This document shows, piece after piece, positions 16,763 through 25,527 of a stretch of DNA of 64,000 nucleotides (the stretch's first letter is position 1; each line of letters starts with the position of its first letter). Source of the stretch: Pseudomonas oryzagri (lineage in GTDB: Bacteria; Pseudomonadota; Gammaproteobacteria; Pseudomonadales; Pseudomonadaceae); assembly GCF_020831405.1 (NCBI RefSeq), contig NZ_JAJHPU010000031.1, positions 186,001-250,000 of the forward strand, read 5' to 3'. The notes under the pieces were generated by a model. The model made no database searches. It had not been told where the DNA came from and saw nothing but the letters and a program-made list of their open reading frames with translations. The position numbers were made by a program, and so were the translations under genes.

Positions 16763-17863
16763 TCAGCGCCAGTTGTAGAGTTCCTTCTCCGACAGCTCGT
16801 GCAGCGCGGCGACCTCGGCGCGGAAGGCCTTCATCGACGCCCAGATGCGGCCGTTGAGGTCGTTGCGGCGGGCCAGCTGGTCGAGCACCTGCTCGGACTC
16901 GTAGCGCATGGCGGCCAGCACCGGGTCGGGGAAGTGGCGCAGCTGCACGCCCTGGCGCTTCAGCTCGATCAGCGCCTGGGCGTTGTGGTAGACGAACTCC
17001 TCGATCATCAGCTGGGTGGTGCCGCGCGCCGCCTCGCCGACGATGGCCTGCAGGTCGGCCGGCAGGGCGTCCCAAGCCTTTTGATTGACCATCAGCTCGA
17101 TCACCGCCTGCGGCTCCTGCCAGCCCGGGTAGTAGTAGTACTTGGCGGTCTTGTGGATGGCCGAGGCCAGGTCGTTGTACGGACCGACCCAGTCGGTGGC
17201 GTCGATCGCGCCGCTTTGCATGGCGGCGGGCACCTCGCCGCCGGGCATGTTGACGGTGGTCGCGCCGAGGCGGTTGTAGACCTCGGCGCCGAGGCCGGGG
17301 ATGCGGATCCGCAGGCCCTGCAGGTCGTCGAGGGAGTTGATCTCCTTGTTGAACCAGCCGCCCATCTGCATGGTGGTGTTGCCCGCCACCAGCGGCTTGA
17401 TGCCGTGCGGCGCGTAGGCTTCCTGCCACAGCGCCATGCCGCCGCCGTGCTGCAGCCAGGCGTTCATCTCGGTGGTGGACAGGCCGAACGGCACGGCGGT
17501 GAAGAACTGCGCCGCGGGCACCTTGCCCTTCCAGTAGTAGGGCGTGCTGTGGCCCAGCTCGGCGGAGCCGCGCGACACCGCCTCGAACACCTCCAGCGCC
17601 GGCACCAGCTCGCCGGCGGCGTAGACCTGGATGGTGAGGCGGCCGCCGCTCATCGCCTTGACCCGCTCGGCGAAGCCTTCGGCGCCGCTGCCCAGGCCCG
17701 GGTAGTCCTTGGGCCAGGAGGTGACCATCTTCCAGGCGAAGGTCTGCGTCGACACGCCGCCCTTGGCCGCGCCCGCCGGCGCGGCGGGCTCGTCCTTGCA
17801 GCCGGGCAGGGCGAGGGCGGCGCACAGCGCCGCGGCAGCGCCGAACAGTTGGCGACGGTTCAT
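16763..17863 (-). CDS. TRAP transporter substrate-binding protein, TakP/DctP type
   Basis: This is a 366-residue extracytoplasmic solute receptor for a TRAP transporter, resembling TakP, which binds alpha-keto acids with sodium. Clear blocks are WKMVTSWPKDYPGLGSGAEGFAERV, ELGHSTPYYWKGK, FFTAVPFGLS and IRIPGLGAEVYNRLGATTVNMPGGEVPAA. The latter two are in the binding cleft, with the Arg and Asn-Met-Pro-Gly-Gly loop. The leader has RR near the start and ends LALPGCKD, which looks like a lipobox, so it may be a lipoprotein. No dctQ/dctM membrane genes are next to it in this window. GGAGGGAGG precedes the start. Confidence 0.85.
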   Translation of the reverse strand: MNRRQLFGAAAALCAALALPGCKDEPAAPAGAAKGGVSTQTFAWKMVTSWPKDYPGLGSGAEGFAERVKAMSGGRLTIQVYAAGELVPALEVFEAVSRGSAELGHSTPYYWKGKVPAAQFFTAVPFGLSTTEMNAWLQHGGGMALWQEAYAPHGIKPLVAGNTTMQMGGWFNKEINSLDDLQGLRIRIPGLGAEVYNRLGATTVNMPGGEVPAAMQSGAIDATDWVGPYNDLASAIHKTAKYYYYPGWQEPQAVIELMVNQKAWDALPADLQAIVGEAARGTTQLMIEEFVYHNAQALIELKRQGVQLRHFPDPVLAAMRYESEQVLDQLARRNDLNGRIWASMKAFRAEVAALHELSEKELYNWR

Positions 17864-17912
17864 CGGTGACCTCCCTCCTGGAGCCATCCCGGCGCGCCAG
17901 GGCAAGCTGCGG

Positions 17913-20102
17913 TTACAGGGCTTCCAGCTTGGCATAGGACAGCATCAGCCACTTGCTGCCCTCGTCGACGAAGTTGACCTGCACGCGCGCCTGGGCGCCG
18001 CTGCCCTCGTAGTTGAGGATCACCCCCTCGCCGAACAGGCTGTGGCGCACGCGCTGGCCGAGGGCGAAGGCAGTCTCCGGCACGCCGGCCCCGGCGAACG
18101 GACTGGCCACGCTGCGCGGCGCGGCCATCGGCCGGCTGACGCTGCCGGCCAGGCGCACCTCGTGGACCAGCCCCGGCGGGATCTCGCGGACGAAGCGCGA
18201 CACCTTGTTGTAGGTCTCGCTGCCGTACAGGCGGCGGGTCTCGGCGTAGGTCAGCACCAGACGCTGCATGGCGCGGGTCAGGCCGACGTAGGCGAGGCGG
18301 CGCTCCTCCTCGAGACGGCCGGGCTCCTCCAGGCTCATCTTGTGCGGGAACAGGCCCTCCTCCATGCCGGCGAGGAACACCAGCGGGAACTCCAGGCCCT
18401 TGGCGCTGTGCAGGGTCATCAGCTGCACGCTGTCCTCGCCCTCGTCGGCCTGGGCGTCGCCGGCCTCCAGGGCGGCGTGGTCGATGAACGCGGCGAGCGG
18501 CGACAGCTCGTCCTCCTCGTTCTCGAACGAGCGCGCGGCGCTGACCAGCTCCTCGAGGTTGTCGACGCGGGTCTGGCCCTTCTCGCCCTTCTCGCCGAGG
18601 TGGAAGGGAATCAGCCCGGTCTGCTCGATCACCGTCTGGGTCAGCAGGTGCAGCGGCATGTCCTCGACGCGCACGGCGAGCGTGTCGATCAGCTCGACGA
18701 AGGCGTTCAGCGCGCCGGCGGCGCGGCCGGGCAGCAGCTTCTGGCCGACCGCCTGGTGCAGCGCGCGCCACAGCGACAGCTGCTGGGCGCGGGCCACCTC
18801 GCGCAGGGTCTCGACGGTCTTCTCGCCGATGCCGCGCGGCGGCAGGTTGAGCACCCGCTCCAGCGCGGCGTCGTCGTCGCGCTGGCGGATCAGGCGCAGG
18901 TAGGCCATGGCGTTCTTGATCTCGGCGCGCTCGAAGAAGCGCTGGCCGCCGTAGATGCGGTAGGGAATCTTCTCGCGCAGCAGCGCTTCCTCGAGCACCC
19001 GCGACTGCGCGTTGGAGCGGTAGAGGATGGCGATCTCGCTGCGCTTGAGGCCGTCCTTGCGCACGCCGTCGATGATCCGCTCGACGACGAAGCGCGCCTC
19101 GTCGTGCTCGTTGAAGGCGGCGTACAGGCTCAAGGGATCGCCCTCGTGGCCCTCGGTCCACAGCTCCTTGCCCAGGCGCCCCTGATTGTTGGCGATCAGC
19201 GCGTTGGCGGCCTTGAGGATGCTGGCGGTGGAGCGGTAGTTCTGCTCCAGGCGGATGGTCTCGGCGTCAGTGAAGTCGCGACCGAACTGCTGGATGTTCT
19301 CGATGCGCGCGCCGCGCCAGCCGTAGATCGACTGGTCGTCGTCGCCGACCACCATCAGGCTGGCGCCGGGCGTGCCGGAGGGCGCCGCCAGGTGGCGCAG
19401 CCACGCGTACTGGACGGCGTTGGTGTCCTGGAACTCGTCGACCAGGATGTGCCGGAAGCGCTGGCGGTAGTGTTCGAGCAGGCCCGGGGTGTCGCGCCAC
19501 AGCTCCAGCGAGCGCAGCAGCAGCTCGGCGAAGTCGACCACGCCGGCGCGCGCGCAGGCCGCCTCGTAGGCGCTGTAGATGTTGAGCATGGTGGCCAGGT
19601 ACAGGTCGCCGGCCGGCTGGATGTGCTGCGGGCGGATGCCCTCGTCCTTCTGGCCGTTGATGAACCACTGCGCCTGGCGCGCCGGCCAGCGCTGCTCGTC
19701 GAGGCCGAGCTCGCGGATCACCCGTTTCACCAGGCGCTGCTGGTCGTCGGAGTCGAGGATCTGGAAGTTCTCGGCCAGCCCCGCCTCGCGCCAGTGGGCG
19801 CGCAGCAGGCGGTGGGCCAGGCCGTGGAAGGTGCCCACCCACATGCCGGCCGGACTGACGCCGAGCAGCTGCTCGATGCGCACGCGCATCTCGGCGGCGG
19901 CCTTGTTGGTGAAGGTGACGGCGAGGATCGCGTGCGGCCCGGCGTTCTCCACCTCGATCAGCCAGGCGATGCGGTGCACCAGCACGCGGGTCTTGCCCGA
20001 ACCGGCGCCGGCCAGCACCAGCTGGCGGCCGAGCGGAGCGGCGACCGCCTGGCGCTGGGCGTCGTTGAGAGTACTAAGCAGAAAGGATAGGTCTTCGCGC
20101 AT
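17913..20102 (-). CDS. uvrD: DNA helicase II UvrD
   Basis: This is a 729-residue superfamily 1 helicase acting with 3'-5' polarity in nucleotide excision repair, mismatch repair and removal of RecA filaments. It carries the Walker A GAGSGKT (residues 32-38), VTFTNKAAAEMR (motif Ia), VDEFQDTN (motif II), GDDDQSIYGWRGA (motif III), QNYRS (motif IV), LMTLHSAKGLEFPLVFL (motif V) and VGLTRAMQRL (motif VI). The C-terminal tail matches Pseudomonas UvrD. Length and start agree with the family. It is divergent from the GGDEF-EAL gene, the same neighbour as in P. aeruginosa. Confidence 0.95.
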   Translation of the reverse strand: MREDLSFLLSTLNDAQRQAVAAPLGRQLVLAGAGSGKTRVLVHRIAWLIEVENAGPHAILAVTFTNKAAAEMRVRIEQLLGVSPAGMWVGTFHGLAHRLLRAHWREAGLAENFQILDSDDQQRLVKRVIRELGLDEQRWPARQAQWFINGQKDEGIRPQHIQPAGDLYLATMLNIYSAYEAACARAGVVDFAELLLRSLELWRDTPGLLEHYRQRFRHILVDEFQDTNAVQYAWLRHLAAPSGTPGASLMVVGDDDQSIYGWRGARIENIQQFGRDFTDAETIRLEQNYRSTASILKAANALIANNQGRLGKELWTEGHEGDPLSLYAAFNEHDEARFVVERIIDGVRKDGLKRSEIAILYRSNAQSRVLEEALLREKIPYRIYGGQRFFERAEIKNAMAYLRLIRQRDDDAALERVLNLPPRGIGEKTVETLREVARAQQLSLWRALHQAVGQKLLPGRAAGALNAFVELIDTLAVRVEDMPLHLLTQTVIEQTGLIPFHLGEKGEKGQTRVDNLEELVSAARSFENEEDELSPLAAFIDHAALEAGDAQADEGEDSVQLMTLHSAKGLEFPLVFLAGMEEGLFPHKMSLEEPGRLEEERRLAYVGLTRAMQRLVLTYAETRRLYGSETYNKVSRFVREIPPGLVHEVRLAGSVSRPMAAPRSVASPFAGAGVPETAFALGQRVRHSLFGEGVILNYEGSGAQARVQVNFVDEGSKWLMLSYAKLEAL

Positions 20103-20221
20103 CGCGGCATTCTAGCGGCCGGCGCGAAGACGGGGCAAACTCTCGTCCACCGCCCGCCGGCCCTGCCCGGCAGGCCGGCAAGCACCCCTTCCGCCCACTC
20201 CGACAGCGGCCGCAGGCGTCC

Positions 20222-22384
20222 ATGACCTTTCTCTTTTCGCCCGACGTCCAGCCGCCGGCTCTCGAGCCGGCGGCGGTGCGTCGGGAGTACGCCGCGCAGA
20301 TCGAGGCGGCGCTGACCCGCCAGCTCTATCGCGGCTCGGGCCCGCCCACCTTGCTGATGCTGCTCAGCGGTCTGAGCTGCGTCGGCCTGCTGTGGGGCCA
20401 CGCGCACGATCTCCTGCTCGGCGCCCTGCTCGGCTGGCTGACCCTGCTGGCGCTGCTGCGCCTGTGGCAGACCGTCGCCTTCCAGCGCGCCAGCGCCGCC
20501 GAACAGGCCGCGCCGAACTGGCGGCACACCTTCCTGCTCGGCGCCGCCGCCTCGGGGATGACCCTGGCGGCGGTCGGCGTGCTGCTCATGCCGCTGGCCG
20601 GACCGCGCCTGCAGGCGCTGATCTACGGCCTGCTGGCGGCGGCGATCATCTCCGCCAGCGTGTCCTACGCCGCCAGCCTGCGTACCTTCCTGGCCTTCGC
20701 CATCCCCGGCCTGCTGCCTTCCAGCCTGTTTCTGCTGCGCCACGGCGATCCCGAGCTGCAGGGCTGGGGGGTGCTCGGCCTGATCCTGCTGCCGGCGCTC
20801 TCGGTCAGCGCCTGGCAGATCAACCGCGGCTGGCAGCGCAACCTGCTGCGCCGCTTCCAGAACCAGGCGCTGCTCGAGTACCAGGAGCAGGCGCGCCGCG
20901 CCAGCGTACAGACGAACCTCGAGCTGGCCGGCGAGGTGCGCCAGCGCCAGCGCGTCGAGGCTGAGCTGCGCACCGCGCAGCGCGCGCTGGAGGAACGGGT
21001 CAGCGAGCGCACCCGCGCGCTGACCGCCAGCGAACTGGCGCGGCGCCAGGAGGAGGCCGAGCGCCGCTACCTGGCCGACCACGACGCGCTGACCGGGCTG
21101 GCCAACCGCAGCCTGCTGCTGCAGCGCCTGGAGGAAGTGGCGACGCGGCCGCCGCAGCACGACCGCGAAGTGGCCCTGCTGCACCTCGACCTCGACCGCT
21201 TCAAGCGTCTCAACGACAGCCTGGGCCTGGCCGCCGCCGACGGCATCCTGCGCGAGACGGCGCGGCGCATCGAGGGCTGCCTGCACCAGGCCGAGCTGAT
21301 CGCGCGCATCGCCGTCGACGAGTTCGCCATCCTCCTCGAGGTGCACGCGGACGGCGACGGCCTCGAGCCGCTGGCCCGCCACCTGCTCGCCCTGCTGCGC
21401 CAGGGCATGGCGGTCGGCGAGCAGGAGCTGGTGATCAGCGCCTCGCTGGGCATCGCCCTGCTGTCCGGCGCCGGCGGCGATCCGGCCCGCCTGCTCAACC
21501 AGGCGACCATCGCCATGCGCCACGCCAAGCAGCTGGGCGGCAACAGCGTGCAGTTCTACCGCGACAGCCTGCAGGGCGGCAGCCGCGAGCGCCTGCTGCT
21601 CGAGGCGCAGCTGGACAAGGCGCTGGCGCGCGGCCAGCTGGAAGTGTTCTACCAGCCGCGCCTGACCCTGGGCGCGGAGCGCCTGCGCAGCGCCGAGGCG
21701 CTGGTGCGCTGGCGCCACCCCGACTACGGCCTGCTGGCGCCCGGCAGCTTCATCGCCCTGGCCGAGGAAACCGGGCAGATCAACGCCATCGGCGACTTCG
21801 TGCTGCGCCGCGCCTGCGCCCAGGCGCGCGCCTGGCAGCGCGAGGGCCTGGCCGAGCTGAGCGTGTCGGTGAACATCTCCATGCAGCAGCTGCGCCAGGC
21901 CGATTTCGTCGCCGGGGTGGCCGCCGTGCTGGCGGAAACCGAGCTGCCGGCGCCGCTGCTGGAGCTGGAGCTGACCGAAACCCAGCTGTCGGACAACGTC
22001 GAGGACGTCGCCGCGCAGTTCCGCCGCCTGCGCGCGCTGGGCGTGCGCCTGGCGATCGACGACTTCGGCACCGGCTATTCCTCGCTCGGCTACCTCAAGC
22101 ACCTGCCGGTGGACGTGGTGAAGATCGACAAGACCTTCATCCGCGAGCTGGACGGCAGCGAGCAGGGCGGCGACGCGGCGATCACCCGGGCGATCATCGC
22201 CATGGGCCACAGCCTGGGCCTCGAGGTGGTCGCCGAGGGGGTCGAGCAGCCGGCGCAGCTGGACTTCCTGCGCCGCCACGGCTGCGACGAGATCCAGGGC
22301 TACCTGATCAGCCGGCCGGTGGAGGCCGGCGCCTTCGCCGCGCTGCTGCGCGCGCAGGGCCGGGAAGTCGGGGTGCCAGCCTGA
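20222..22384 (+). CDS. Membrane GGDEF-EAL protein, likely c-di-GMP phosphodiesterase
   Basis: This is a 720-residue protein with an N-terminal membrane sensor of about five or six helices (residues 40-205), a coiled stretch (about 225-285), a GGDEF domain (about 285-440) and an EAL domain (about 460-705). The GGDEF signature reads AVDEF, so the cyclase site is probably dead and may bind GTP or serve as scaffold. The EAL domain is intact in what I can check (AEALVRW, DDFGTGYSSLGYLKHL, EVVAEGVE), predicting hydrolysis of cyclic di-GMP. The ATG at 20222 has only a weak AGG upstream. A hairpin repeat block begins 17 bases after the stop. Confidence 0.85.
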   Translation: MTFLFSPDVQPPALEPAAVRREYAAQIEAALTRQLYRGSGPPTLLMLLSGLSCVGLLWGHAHDLLLGALLGWLTLLALLRLWQTVAFQRASAAEQAAPNWRHTFLLGAAASGMTLAAVGVLLMPLAGPRLQALIYGLLAAAIISASVSYAASLRTFLAFAIPGLLPSSLFLLRHGDPELQGWGVLGLILLPALSVSAWQINRGWQRNLLRRFQNQALLEYQEQARRASVQTNLELAGEVRQRQRVEAELRTAQRALEERVSERTRALTASELARRQEEAERRYLADHDALTGLANRSLLLQRLEEVATRPPQHDREVALLHLDLDRFKRLNDSLGLAAADGILRETARRIEGCLHQAELIARIAVDEFAILLEVHADGDGLEPLARHLLALLRQGMAVGEQELVISASLGIALLSGAGGDPARLLNQATIAMRHAKQLGGNSVQFYRDSLQGGSRERLLLEAQLDKALARGQLEVFYQPRLTLGAERLRSAEALVRWRHPDYGLLAPGSFIALAEETGQINAIGDFVLRRACAQARAWQREGLAELSVSVNISMQQLRQADFVAGVAAVLAETELPAPLLELELTETQLSDNVEDVAAQFRRLRALGVRLAIDDFGTGYSSLGYLKHLPVDVVKIDKTFIRELDGSEQGGDAAITRAIIAMGHSLGLEVVAEGVEQPAQLDFLRRHGCDEIQGYLISRPVEAGAFAALLRAQGREVGVPA

Positions 22385-22400
22385 GACGGCGCAGAAACCG

Positions 22401-22555
22401 GTAGAAAACCGCTGCGCGGGTTTTCTACGGGGTGGCCATCCACCCTACGGCGCTGAGGCGCGAGGGCGAGAACGTAGGGTGGGCAACTCGCGCAGCGATT
22501 GCCCACCAGCGGGGCCCGTGGCGGTAGACAAGGCTACGCCGTTGTCTACCCTACG
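22401..22555. repeat. GTAGGGTGG-type hairpin repeat block A
   Basis: Three palindromic units fill the space between the GGDEF-EAL gene and trhP. They are GTAGAAAACC...GGTTTTCTAC (22401-22428, perfect 10-bp arms), CGTAGGGTGGGCAA...TTGCCCACC (22473-22507) and GGTAGACAA...TTGTCTACCCTACGG (22522-22555). A lone CCACCCTACGG sits at about 22440. Confidence 0.8.
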
Positions 22556-22583
22556 GCGTCCCCGACGGCGGCGGAAACGCCAC

Positions 22584-23957
22584 TCAGCCGCGGGTGCTGC
22601 CGCCGTCGAGGTGGCGCATCAGCAGCGCGTAGTCGAGTTCGACGCCCTCGGGCACCGGCAGGTAGACGATGTGGCCGTCGCCCGGCGCCACCTCGGTGGC
22701 CTCGCCCTTCTTGTTGAGCATGTGCTCGAGGCGGATGTTGAGGTTGCCCTGCGGGGTCATCACCTCGAGCAGGTCGCCGACCTGGAAGCGGTTCTTCACC
22801 GCCACTTCGGCCAGGCCGTCCTGGCGTACCCCGGTGAACTCGCCGACGAACTGCTGGCGCTCGGACAGCGAGTAGCCGTGCTGGTAGTTCTGGTACTCGT
22901 CGTGGACGTGGCGGCGCAGGAAGCCCTCGGTGTAGCCGCGGTGGGCCAGCGATTCGAGGGTATCCATCAGCGACATGTCGAACGGCCGGCCGGCCACCGC
23001 GTCGTCGATCGCCTTGCGGTACACCTGGGCGGTGCGCGCCACGTAGTAGTGGCTCTTGGTGCGCCCCTCGATCTTCAGCGAGTGCACGCCCATCCGGGTC
23101 AGCCGCTCGACGTGCTGCACGGCGCGCAGGTCCTTGGAGTTCATGATGTAGGTGCCGTGCTCGTCCTCGAACGCCTCCATGTACTCGCCGGGACGGTTGC
23201 TCTCCTCGAGCAGCATCACCTGGTCGGTCGGCGCGCCCATGCCGAGGGTCGGCTCCACCGCATTGGGATCGATCTGCATGACCGGGATCGGCTCGTGGAC
23301 GTGGACCACGTTGCCCAGCTCGTCCTCCTTGCCCTCGTGGACCTTGTACTCCCAGCGGCAGGCGTTGGTGCAGGTGCCCTGGTTGGGATCGCGCTTGTTG
23401 AGGTAACCCGACAGCAGGCAGCGCCCGGAGTAGGCCATGCACAGCGCGCCGTGGACGAACACCTCCAGCTCGATGCCCGGCACCTGCTCGCGGATCTCGC
23501 CGATCTCCTCCAGCGACAGCTCGCGCGAGAGGATGATGCGGCTGACGCCGATGCGCCGCCAGAACTCCACCGACGCCCAGTTGACCGCGTTGGCCTGCAC
23601 CGACAGGTGGATGACCTGCTGCGGGAAGTGGTCGCGCACCAGCATGATCAGCCCCGGGTCGGACATGATCAGCGCGTCCGGGCCCATCGCCACCACCGGC
23701 TCGAGGTCCTTGATGAAGGTCTTCAGCTTGGCGTTGTGCGGGGCGATGTTGACCACCACGTAGAACTGCTTGCCCAGCGCGTGGGCCTCGTCGATGCCGA
23801 GCTTGAGGTTGGCGTGGTCGAACTCGTTGTTGCGCACCCGCAGGCTGTAGCGCGGCTGCCCGGCGTACACCGCGTCGGCGCCGTAGGCGAAGGCGTAGCG
23901 CATGCTTTTCAGCGTGCCGGCGGGAGAGAGCAGTTCGGGACGGAAGGCGGTGGTCAT
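22584..23957 (-). CDS. trhP: tRNA hydroxylation protein TrhP (peptidase U32 family)
   Basis: This is a 457-residue protein of the U32 family, orthologous in length and sequence to E. coli TrhP (YegQ), which is needed with prephenate for 5-hydroxyuridine formation at tRNA position 34. It opens RPELLSPAGTLKSMRYAFAYGADAVYAG, the usual TIM-barrel start. The U32 signature EVFVHGALCMAYSGRCLLS lies near residue 165, and two more cysteines follow in GTCTNACRW; these four probably bind an iron-sulfur cluster. The C-terminal part is the family beta-barrel. Its neighbours are uvrD and the GGDEF-EAL gene, as in P. aeruginosa. Confidence 0.9.
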   Translation of the reverse strand: MTTAFRPELLSPAGTLKSMRYAFAYGADAVYAGQPRYSLRVRNNEFDHANLKLGIDEAHALGKQFYVVVNIAPHNAKLKTFIKDLEPVVAMGPDALIMSDPGLIMLVRDHFPQQVIHLSVQANAVNWASVEFWRRIGVSRIILSRELSLEEIGEIREQVPGIELEVFVHGALCMAYSGRCLLSGYLNKRDPNQGTCTNACRWEYKVHEGKEDELGNVVHVHEPIPVMQIDPNAVEPTLGMGAPTDQVMLLEESNRPGEYMEAFEDEHGTYIMNSKDLRAVQHVERLTRMGVHSLKIEGRTKSHYYVARTAQVYRKAIDDAVAGRPFDMSLMDTLESLAHRGYTEGFLRRHVHDEYQNYQHGYSLSERQQFVGEFTGVRQDGLAEVAVKNRFQVGDLLEVMTPQGNLNIRLEHMLNKKGEATEVAPGDGHIVYLPVPEGVELDYALLMRHLDGGSTRG

Positions 23958-24051
23958 GGCGCGCGACTCGCAGGGCGTCGGTAAAAACGCAGCATTTTAC
24001 TGTGGATTGGCGGCGAATGCGCGGTCGCGCACGGCCTTGGGACGGATGGCG

Positions 24052-24086
24052 AAAAAAAACCCACGGGCCGCGGGGCGCCGTGGGTT
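24052..24086 (-). terminator. Rho-independent terminator of mexEF-oprN
   Basis: On the minus strand AACCCACGG, an 11-base GC loop, CCGTGGGTT and then a run of eight T (24059-24052) follow the oprN stop by about 40 bases. The stem is a perfect 9 bp. Confidence 0.85.
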
Positions 24087-24126
24087 GCGCAATGGTCGAC
24101 CGCAATCGTCGACCCAGGGGGAAAAA

Positions 24127-25527
24127 TCAGGCGCGCGGCTGCCAGCCGCCGCCGAGCGCCTTGTAGATGGCGACGATGCCGCGGTACAGCTCGACCTCGG
24201 CCTGCGCCTGGGCGTCCTCGGCGGCCAGGCGCTCGCGCTCGGCGTCGAGCAGCACCAGGAAGTCCGCCGCGCCCTCGCGGTAGCGGATCGCCGCCTGCGC
24301 GGCGGCGCCGCGGCTGGCCTCGGCCTGGCGCACCAGGGCGAGCAGGCGCTGCTGGCGCTTGGCGTAGTCGCTGAAGGCGTTGGCCGACTCCTCCAGCGCC
24401 AGCAGCACCTGCTGCTCGTACTGCGCCAGCGCGCCCTCGGCGTCGGCCTCGGCGCCGCGCAGGCGGGCGCGCACGCTGCCCAGGTCGAAGGCCGCCCAGC
24501 TGATGGTCGGCGCCACGCTCCAGGCGTTGGCCGCCGCGGCGCCCAGCTGCGAGCCGCGCCCGGCGGTGAAGCCGAGGAAGCCGGCGACGCTGACCCGCGG
24601 GAACAAGTCCGCGGTGGCCACCCCGACGTTGGCGGTAGCGGCGGCCAGCTGGCGCTCGGCGACGCGCACGTCCGGGCGGCGGCGCAGCAATTCGGCGGGA
24701 TCGCCGATCGGCAGGGCCTTGGCGATCACCGGCAGCGGCTGCGGCGAGAGGTCGGCGTCGAGCTGCTCGGGACGCTGGCCGAGCAGGGTGGCGATGCGGT
24801 GGCGGGCGCGCGCCTCCTCGGCCTGCAGCTGCGGCAGGCTGGACTCGGTGGCGGCCAGGCGGGCATCGCTGCGCAGCACGTCCAGCTCGCTGCCGACCCC
24901 GGCGTCGCGCAGCTGCGCGGTGAGCGCGCGCGATTCGCGCTGGTTGGCCAGGTTGTCGCGGGCGATGCGTTCGCGCAGCTGGGCGCCGCGCAGGTTGCCG
25001 TAGGCGTCGACCAGCTCGGCGACCAGGCTGACCTGCAGCTGGTACAGCTCGGCCTCGGCGGCCTCGCTGTTCGCCTCGCTGGCCTCGATCCGGCGCTGGA
25101 TGCGGCCGAACAGGTCGAGCTCCCAGGCCATGTCCAGGCCCAGGTCGTAGCGGTCGATGTTCACCCGCTGCTCGGTGAAGCCCGGCTGCTGGGCCTTGCC
25201 GATATCGGCGCCGGCGCGCGCGGTGACCACCGGCAGCTGGTCGTTGGCGGCGTCGTCGCGCAGCGCGCGGGCGGCCTTGAAGCGGGCGAAGGCCACGCGC
25301 AGCTCGCGGTTGCCCTCCAGCGCCTGCTGCACCAGGCGGCTCAGGGTCGGGTCGTCGAACTGCCGCCACCAGGCGTTCTCGAAGCGCGTGCGGTCGTAGG
25401 CGCCGGCCTCGCTGGCGGCCAGGCTGGCCGGGGCGGTCTGCGGCGCCCGGTAGTCCGGCCCGACGGCGCACGCGCTCAACGTAAAAGCGGCCGCCAGGGC
25501 GAGCAGGGCGGGAATCAGCGGCTTCAT
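24127..25527 (-). CDS. oprN: Outer-membrane efflux channel OprN
   Basis: This is a 466-residue outer-membrane factor of the NodT/OprM family, the exit duct of the MexEF pump. A lipoprotein leader (LAAAFTLSACAVGPDYRAP, Cys near residue 20) precedes two TolC-like repeats; a conserved LLRRRPDVRVAERQLAAATA block lies near residue 285. Its ATG overlaps the mexF stop as ATGA (25524-25527). The strong terminator downstream closes the operon. The name OprN follows from linkage to mexE, mexF, mexT and mexS. Confidence 0.9.
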   Translation of the reverse strand: MKPLIPALLALAAAFTLSACAVGPDYRAPQTAPASLAASEAGAYDRTRFENAWWRQFDDPTLSRLVQQALEGNRELRVAFARFKAARALRDDAANDQLPVVTARAGADIGKAQQPGFTEQRVNIDRYDLGLDMAWELDLFGRIQRRIEASEANSEAAEAELYQLQVSLVAELVDAYGNLRGAQLRERIARDNLANQRESRALTAQLRDAGVGSELDVLRSDARLAATESSLPQLQAEEARARHRIATLLGQRPEQLDADLSPQPLPVIAKALPIGDPAELLRRRPDVRVAERQLAAATANVGVATADLFPRVSVAGFLGFTAGRGSQLGAAAANAWSVAPTISWAAFDLGSVRARLRGAEADAEGALAQYEQQVLLALEESANAFSDYAKRQQRLLALVRQAEASRGAAAQAAIRYREGAADFLVLLDAERERLAAEDAQAQAEVELYRGIVAIYKALGGGWQPRA

